This document shows, in pieces, positions 57,561 through 64,000 of a DNA stretch of 64,000 nucleotides. The translations under genes were made by a program, and so were the position numbers. Origin of the DNA: Malaya genurostris (Eukaryota > Arthropoda > Insecta > Diptera > Culicidae); contig NC_080570.1 in NCBI RefSeq assembly GCF_030247185.1, forward strand, positions 126,286,650-126,350,649, in the 5' to 3' direction. The stretch's first letter is position 1, and each line of letters opens with the position of its first letter. Under the pieces are notes generated by a model. That model made no database searches. It worked only from the letters and a program-made list of their open reading frames with translations, and had not been told where the DNA came from.

Positions 57561-59340
57561 GGACATCCGGTGGGGTGCGCGTGTGTGTGTGAATGTCCTG
57601 CTGCGGAACGATTTTTCTTAATTTGCTATGGACCATGACTTCGACTGAAACTTGGTCGTTTTCCGAACGTAACTTTCCAGTGTGGAAGAATATTTGTAAC
57701 TTACATAATACATTGATAAGTGGAATAAACCCGTTTCCTACAGGGTTGCATGCTTCGGCACGGGTTCTTTGGACCCGCTGCGATTACGCACTGGACACTG
57801 ATATATTCGATGCGGCTCGAGCGGAACGGGATTGGCGAGAAAGATTAATGAAATGCTCGGACGATAAAATCCGCCGAATGAATCGGAGGAATCCGGCCCA
57901 GTTCCCGGCGCATTAAGCTGCCATGTGTGCATGGATCGAAAGTGATGTTGATTAATGGCACACCCACGAAATGGTGTCATATTTCACATTCGGGTTATTG
58001 AAAAATTGGGGAGATGTTTGCTTTATGATGTGATGGTGATGAAGATTTGCAGTTTTTTTTTGTTATTTGAACGAAGTAATTCGCGTAATGAAAATAACTC
58101 TCGCAATGTTCCACATGCTCAACAAATGAGCAGCGGTTTTACGAGTTTGCATAATCACTAACACAATGATTCAAAATGGCAGCAACTGCGCTCCAAAATT
58201 TACCTTCTCAGAGACTGATAAGTTTTTGATCGTAAATTTTTCTAATCTATCTACATATTTTATGCTCCATGCCATCGAAAATATGATCATCAATTCTTGA
58301 TAACATTTTTAGTTGCATGACATAATCACAAATAATTAAAAATTAAAGTTTTGCTGGAATGTTTGGTCGAAGTTATCAGTTGCTTCATGGGAGCGCTGTG
58401 TTTCAAAACACCGCTGCTCAGTTAAGTTGTCCGGAGTTTGAGTCGGAATTCATTGTAGTCACCTACTGATTCCGCCTGGAATCGATCGTTTCATCTTATG
58501 CGGATTCCAATGACTTCCGAGTCAATTTCCGGACGTGATTTCCCGAGAGTACACGCCAAGAGCCATCTCAGCTCTGCCTAAATGCAGATCCCATAGGTCA
58601 TGGCAATTCAAGGCGCTTCTGAGTCCCACAGATCACCATAAAGAATTATACGAATTTACTTCAAGTTGAGAAATGTTTGCGCCGCCACTAACACATCCAA
58701 TTACGACGGGCAACGTCCACACGCAATGCGAAAATGAAAGTATTAATGTGGACCACATCTTCATAGAGCAATTCCACAGCAAATGACAGATTTTTTTTGA
58801 AATTTTATTTTTGAATTTTTTGGTTTGGCTCAAATTTTGCATCATCAATTTTCCCTTTTCACTATAGCCTTACTTTTGAGAAGGGACTAAACAAAAACCC
58901 AATGAAAATTTTCAATAATATATGTTTCAGAAACGTTCGATCGATTTAGTGTCTTCTGCAATGTTTTAGGTAACTATAAGAACTATGTAAAAAATTTAGT
59001 ACTTCTGAAAAAATAATATATTTTATTATCGATTTTTTAAAATTTTTTTCGATATGTTGTAGCTGATAGTAAAATACTGTCAAATTTTTGAATGGAGAAA
59101 CAGTTTTTTATAAAATTTTCTGAAAGAACGCTCCTATGAAAAAGATTTTAATCAAAATTTCGCTCTATGCCACGGTTTATTTGTTAATTTGTTTATTTGG
59201 AGCAGGAAAAAGCCCGGTGGAGATAGTTTCTGTCAAACTTGCTCTCCAACAGGCATAAAACCTCTTCTTCTAGTGCATCGTTATACCCATAATTAGTTCT
59301 AGCATAGGGGATCCTAAGAAAAGAATAGTTTCGAAGATTA
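57561..59340. other. Unassigned upstream sequence with decayed stem-loop repeat pieces
   Basis: 57593-57916 has a 107-codon frame on the plus strand in slightly GC-richer DNA, without domain. 58190-58375 is a decayed first part of the stem-loop repeat (TTTACCTTCTCAGAGACTGA, AAATATGATCATCAATTCTT). 58685-58770 matches the ACTAACACATTCAATTACG spacer block. 58380-58620 is unrecognised. Confidence 0.4.
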
Positions 59341-59344
59341 CGGC

Positions 59345-60050
59345 GAGATATCTATCTATATTTCTAAAAGCTGTAAGAGCTCGGAGCAGTCTATTCTTGA
59401 TTGAAGGAGATCAGCCACAAAAGTAGCCTTGCTGACATCGCGACGGACAGATAACAAATCGAGATCAACCAGTTTTGCATTTGGCATGGTAACTTGGAAG
59501 GTTCCAAGGGTTTCTCCAAGGAAGCCGACGCAGAGCGAATCGAGCAAATTTTCGTCGGATTGCCGGTGACCAGACAACTGAGGCGTATTCGAGCGTAGAG
59601 TGAACTAAGGTACAATATAATGCTTTCAAGCAATGTACATCATCAAATTCTTTAGTAACGCGGAAAATGAAACCTAGCAGCTTGGAGGCTTTGGAGATAG
59701 TAAACTCAATGTGCTCTTGGAAATTTAACTTAGAGTCCAGGAGGACATCAAGGTCCTCCACAGACGATGTACGTTCTAGAACAATTTGTGAAATAGTCGC
59801 AACTGACTACAGACTGTTTGCAACTAAAAGAAATCCAATTGGAGAACGAAGAGGGACATTATTCGCGGCAAGAGACATTCCTTGATCAGTTAGATGTTCA
59901 TCAGAGAAAACACTACTAAAATAATGGCGAAACAAATCGCAAATTTCAAGCGTGGTAGATGCTTCAATGCCATCGAGTCTCATTGAGGTCGGTAATCCTG
60001 ATTCTTACCTCTGTTCATTCACGTAGTTCCAAAAGTGTTTAGGGTTGACT
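59345..60050 (-). pseudogene. LINE reverse transcriptase remnant (same group as 590-2252)
   Basis: On the minus strand, WNYVNEQR-like linker sequence near 60030 is followed, after a deletion, by VEDLDVLLDSKLNFQEHIEF, CLKALYCTLVHSTLEYASVV and RFALRRLPWRNPWNLPSY. Frameshifts follow. The catalytic palm with YADD is missing. It resembles the fragment at 6250-6465 and the LINE at 590-2252. Confidence 0.65.
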
Positions 60051-60299
60051 TTTAGATTTTTTTTGGATGTGATCTAGGAAGTAAAGAAGGTCGTTTAGCG
60101 AATTTTTTTAGCGCTGATCGTTTGGCAGAGTTTGGCGGTTCTCGAGATACAGCGGTTTAAAACAAAAAACGGACATTTTTTTGTAACGATTTTGGATGAT
60201 CTTTGAATCTTCCCGCATGTAGAAGTATCATCATAACAACCTAATCAATGTATCATTAAAACTATACTCTTTAAAGTTTGACGATATCTGGTATAGTTG

Positions 60300-60800
60300 G
60301 TTTATGGGCGATTTCAGTATGAGCATGACATCCGGTTCGCTGGCGGCTCGACGACCCAGGGCTGGTCTACGTCACGAAATACTCGGCTAATCCCCGACGT
60401 TGGATCAAACCTACATCGACGGAAAAGTTCCCCGACGATGGAAGTTTCCCCGGAACCAACGCTTCCGAAATCCGTAATCGGTTCGAACGGTAGGGTCGCT
60501 GCAGTGATTCCGGTTGGAGGATGACTTCCGGTTCCCTGGCGCCCCGACGATCCATACCGGAGCAACGTCGCAATCTACTCGTCTAATCCCCGGCGAAGAA
60601 TCTAGACTGTTTCGCCACACGATTCCGGTTTGAGTGTGACTTCCGATTCACTGGCGCCCCGATGGGTTCACTGGCGCCCCTACCGGGGCTACGTCGCAAT
60701 CTACGCGTCTTATTCCCGGCGAAGGATTTAGACTACACCGACTGAGAGTTTCCCGACAACAGAAAAACTCCCGAACCGACGCTTGTTCGCTGATCCCTCT
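60300..60800 (-). repeat. Three degenerate tandem units in the R1-like 3' region
   Basis: GACTTCCGGTTC.CTGGCGCC, CGTCGCAATCTACTCGTCTA and ATTCCCGGCGAAG motifs recur at about 60310, 60510 and 60630. Unit lengths are unequal (about 115-190 bp). Confidence 0.65.
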
Positions 60801-62900
60801 TCTAATTCCACAACAAGATGCCCGCGATCTGGGAGGTCGCGGTTGACCCTGCGTTCCAGTTCTCCTCACTGTGGCAGCTCCTTTGGACTAGGTTCTCTGG
60901 TGTAGTTTCTCTGCCACATACATCCAGTAGTCTTTTGTGTCGCAAAGCGAGGGCAAGCAAACAGGACTTGTTCTGCCGTCTCAAGCTCATTTCTGCAGCC
61001 AGGATAAGCAGGAGATGCCGCGTGGCCGGACCTGTGTACCACCTGAAACAACCGTGGCCTGTGAGGAACTGCGTCAGACCAAAGTATACTTCGCCGTGGG
61101 ATCTGTGGATCCATCCGAAGACTCTTAGATTGAGCCGATGTATTCACCTGCCCTTGGATGAGCTGTCCCATTTCCTTTGCCAGTCGCATAGGGAGGCTGC
61201 ATTGGCGTAGCACTCCGCGTCCTCCAGACTGCGTTTCCAGATACCGTACGGTACGCACTGATCACGCGAAGACACATCAGTCTGTGCGTGCTCACCAGCA
61301 ATTGTGCGTTGTGTTTCACACGGAATGCAGACGCCCATACCGGGCTGCCGAACCTGAGAATCGACACTGCCATTCCTGCCAGTAAACTGCGTTTACTGGA
61401 ATGCACCAGCTAGCTGTACTTGTACTTGTCAAGACTGAGCTTGTCGTCAAGCATCACAGCCAATTGCTTCAATGATTTCTTGGAGGGGATCATGCAATCA
61501 CCAGCATGTGCCGACGCCTCTTGCTCTAATTTTCTGTTGTTTACCCCCATCATCTCTGTTTTATGATGCGTTAGTTGCAGTTTCCTGCAACTGATGAAGT
61601 GTGATGCGCTCAGTTCGACCTCTTGGATGGATTCTCCGTTAACTGCTAGCGTGATGTCGTCCGCGAACCTGACTATCTTGACTATCGGGGGTAGCCTCCA
61701 CCTTAGTACTCCATCGTACATTATACTCCACAGGAGCGGCCCCAGGATGGATCCCTGTGGTACTCCGGCCGTGATAGGAGTACTGCATAAGCCTTCTTCT
61801 CGTGGTCTCGTAGAGCAATACCCGGTTCTGAAAGTAGCTTCCCAGAATCTTGTCTAGCCCTTCTGGTACTATTGGACGCGTTTTTGACGTCATGCGTGAC
61901 TACCGCGCAGTAACGAATTCCACACCGCTTGGGTTGAATAGCGACCTCTGCGGTGGCTACCACAGATTTTGTGGCACTCGCCTCCTCTATGAACGGGGCT
62001 AGCCTGTTCAGGATGATACTCTCCAGGAGCTTCCCTGTGGTGTCGATCAGGTCTATATGCCGACGGGTCCCCAGGAGGTTTCCCAGATTTCAGTAACAGT
62101 ACCAATCTCTGCCTTTTCCAAATGTTCGGGTGCGTGCGCTCGTCCAGACATCTCTGCATGAACTCCCTGAACATGCCCGGTTTGGAGGTTATAGCTACCT
62201 TTAGAGCCGCGTTCGGGATACCATCTGGCCCGGGGGCTTCCTGAGTGTCGAGCGATCTCGCCGCTGACTCTTCTTTCGTCATTCTGCCAACATCGTTTGT
62301 TGGTAGCGGTGCTGACGGCCACGGGGACATGCCTTGGTGAGGGAAGAGGGCTCTTATGATCTCCTTCAGCTTCGCCGGACTACGTTCAGGGGGTGCTAGT
62401 GCCCTTCTCGTTTTGGCCATAATAATCATGTAGGCATCACCCCATGGGTTGAAGTTGGCATACTGACACAGGTTATCGAAGCAGGCTTTTTTGCTTACGC
62501 TTTGAACGCTTCGTTCTTTACTGCTCTTGTCTCCGGTGAACTAGCTTTTTGCATCCTTCTCCTGGCCCTTAAGCAGGTCGCTCGAAGGTTTGCAATTTGC
62601 TCGTTCCACCAGTAGACCGGTCGTCTGTTGTTCCACGGTCGCGTCTTCCTCGGCATTGTCGCGTCGCACGCCCATGTCTGGACGGCTACCAACTCTTCCC
62701 CATCTAAGTTTGCTGAGTGGTTCTCCAGTGCGAGAGCTGCACTAAACGTTTCACGGTTGAAGTTTGCAACCTTCCACGCTCGGGTTCCGGGGACATTTCC
62801 CCTAGTGCTGTACCTCGCTAGGCTACCTATCGTATGGCTAGGTGGTCGCTATGGGTATAGCCATCTTCCACTCGCCAGTTTAAGTCCCCGGCCAGGCCAG
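60300..62900 (-). pseudogene. R1-clade-like non-LTR retrotransposon, broken ORF2
   Basis: In order on the minus strand: end of an endonuclease (DGYTHSDHLAIR near 62840), linker (RPVYWWNEQIANLRATCLRA near 62600), RT start (TQEAPGPDGIPNAALKVAI near 62240), palm with VLQGSILGPLLW-like and RFADDITLAV (near 61650), C-terminal part (AVSILRFGSPVWASAFRVKH near 61350) and a Cys/His region near 61010. The frame shifts at least three times. GC content is clearly higher than around it. R1-type elements often sit in rDNA, but non-rDNA relatives are common in mosquitoes. The clade is inferred from motif style. Confidence 0.75.
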
Positions 62901-63089
62901 GACTGCAAAAAGTTACGTCGATAAACGACATTATCAATATCGTTTTGATTAGAAATTTGGCGTTCTTTCGAAAAAAATTGTTTAAAAATAAATAAAATTT
63001 AATTTTTCATTAATATGTAGCTTGATCAAATATTATTTTTTCCATTCTAGAAATTTAACAGTATTTTACTTTGGACTTCAGCTACAATA

Positions 63090-63510
63090 TAAGGAGTGTA
63101 TCGAAAATAAGCTATCCACATACATTTGTGTTGTACGCATGTATTTGTGATGTTTTTTTATGCTCAGATCACAGCATGCTGTGCGTTTGGCTGTCAGCTT
63201 CGTTTGTTTACTTGTTGATGCGGTTGAAATTCTGTGTTTTTAAAATGGCGCGTATTGAAAAGGAAGTGAAAATGAAGGTTTTGGACACATGGCTAAGGGA
63301 GAAGGGTATTACTGTGCGAAAATTGGCGAAGCGGTTTGGAATTCATCATGCCAGTGTTAAAACCATCATTAATAAGATTGGGGAACACTATTCTTTAGAT
63401 GAGCTACCAGGAAGAGACAGAAAACCCGGTTATTTCAACCCGAAACTGGACCAGAAAGTGGTATCTCCTCCAAGCATGAAGAACAAATCAATGTCAATTC
63501 AAGAGATTTT
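63090..63510 (+). pseudogene. Truncated DD37E element: left TIR and transposase N-terminus
   Basis: TA then TAAGGAGTGTATCGAAAATA at 63090, identical to the left TIR at 40991. The frame from 63245 (MARIEKEVKMKVLDTWLREK) matches the first 90 residues of the copy at 41147 very closely, then breaks at about 63465-63500. The catalytic domain and right TIR are missing. Confidence 0.85.
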
Positions 63511-64000
63511 CGAAAGTCCCTTTTGTTAAGTAAGGCTAGAGTAAAAATGGTAAACTTATGATGCAAATTGTCTCTTTTGATCATAAAGAATGCTTACTAC
63601 GGCTCTGCAGTTCATATACCAGATATGCAATGTTAAATTGAAGTAATGATTGGTAGATTGAAAACCAGTAAAATCTACATATTGCATTTGATGTTTCAAT
63701 TCATATCGGAACTTTTTTTCCCTCAATTTTCAATTAAGTGCAGTTCAATGAACATCCTGAATATAATAATTATACACACCTACATGGTTTACAGTATGGG
63801 GTCCGGTTTTCATTAACTTTACTCGTACGGTTTGCATTGTGTTTGGTACAAACAAAAGAAGCAAATGAGCTCCAATATTACAGTCAACCGTAATTGAGTT
63901 GAGACCTTGTTTCGTGAGGCTTGGATGGTGGACAATCAGCAAACAAACGAATTTGATGAACTCTGAATCTGTGTGATTGTCGATATTGTCAGTGCCTGAC
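63511..64000. other. No recognised gene
   Basis: AT-rich sequence to the end of the window. Confidence 0.4.

Noticed and set aside
60866..61258. 130-codon frames on both strands
   Set aside because: They lie within the R1-like element; only pieces of the minus-strand frames fit its C-terminus, the plus frames are shadows.
1..64000. CRISPR arrays, operons or other bacterial features
   Set aside because: Introns with GT/AG sites, SINEs and LINEs show a eukaryotic genome; no spaced direct-repeat array was seen.
1..64000. Integrated viral sequence
   Set aside because: I looked for viral polymerase, glycoprotein or capsid-like frames and saw none; all RT frames fit non-LTR elements.

Overview
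The window looks like nuclear DNA of a mosquito, most likely a culicine with a large genome. The only apparent host protein-coding gene is split over four coding exons by very long introns, and almost everything else is transposon, SINE or decayed repeat. The transposon set fits mosquitoes: Jockey/Juan-like and R1-like non-LTR elements, irritans-type mariners, a DD37E (ITmD37E-type) element and a tRNA-derived SINE. The species call is inference from family content and gene structure, not from a search.

Host gene. On the minus strand, four coding exons (56949-56490, 38506-38298, 38234-37709, 11350-10275) join with matching splice phases and GT/AG borders into 756 codons plus stop. The product is a rhodopsin-class GPCR that I identify as the insect adenosine receptor (AdoR), with a roughly 410-residue low-complexity C-terminal tail. 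Intron 1 is about 18 kb, intron 2 is 63 bp and intron 3 is about 26.4 kb.

Layout. 1-10 kb lies downstream of AdoR and holds a broken LINE, a foldback repeat, one copy of a dispersed repeat, a Tc1 remnant and a SINE split by a TIR element. 11.4-37.7 kb is intron 3. It holds a mariner with perfect ends, several copies of the dispersed repeat, a second SINE split by a TA-target element, a full-length Jockey element with two open frames, histone relics (an H2A pseudogene and two copies of an H1-like tail with stem-loop and downstream element), a second Jockey element carrying a 2.3-kb nested insertion, and more mariner pieces. 38.5-56.5 kb is intron 1. It holds the second copy of a 1.4-kb TIR element, a DD37E element nested in a mosquito repeat, a third SINE with clear target duplications, a 137-bp hairpin, a tRNA-like gene, and an irritans mariner split by a microsatellite-rich insertion. 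57-64 kb lies upstream of AdoR and holds its GC-richer 5' region, LINE fragments, an R1-clade element and a truncated DD37E element.

Most notable. A dispersed repeat family, seen at least ten times in whole or part, carries a 16-base stem-loop followed 13 bases later by AAAGAACTA. Two H1-like relics in the same intron have a canonical histone stem-loop (loop TTTC) followed 12 bases later by the same AAAGAACTA. CCAAT, octamer and TATA motifs lie upstream in the repeat. The family may therefore be built from, or have captured, histone-gene control and 3'-end signals. Several nested insertions can be resolved to the base by filled-site and empty-site comparison inside the window.
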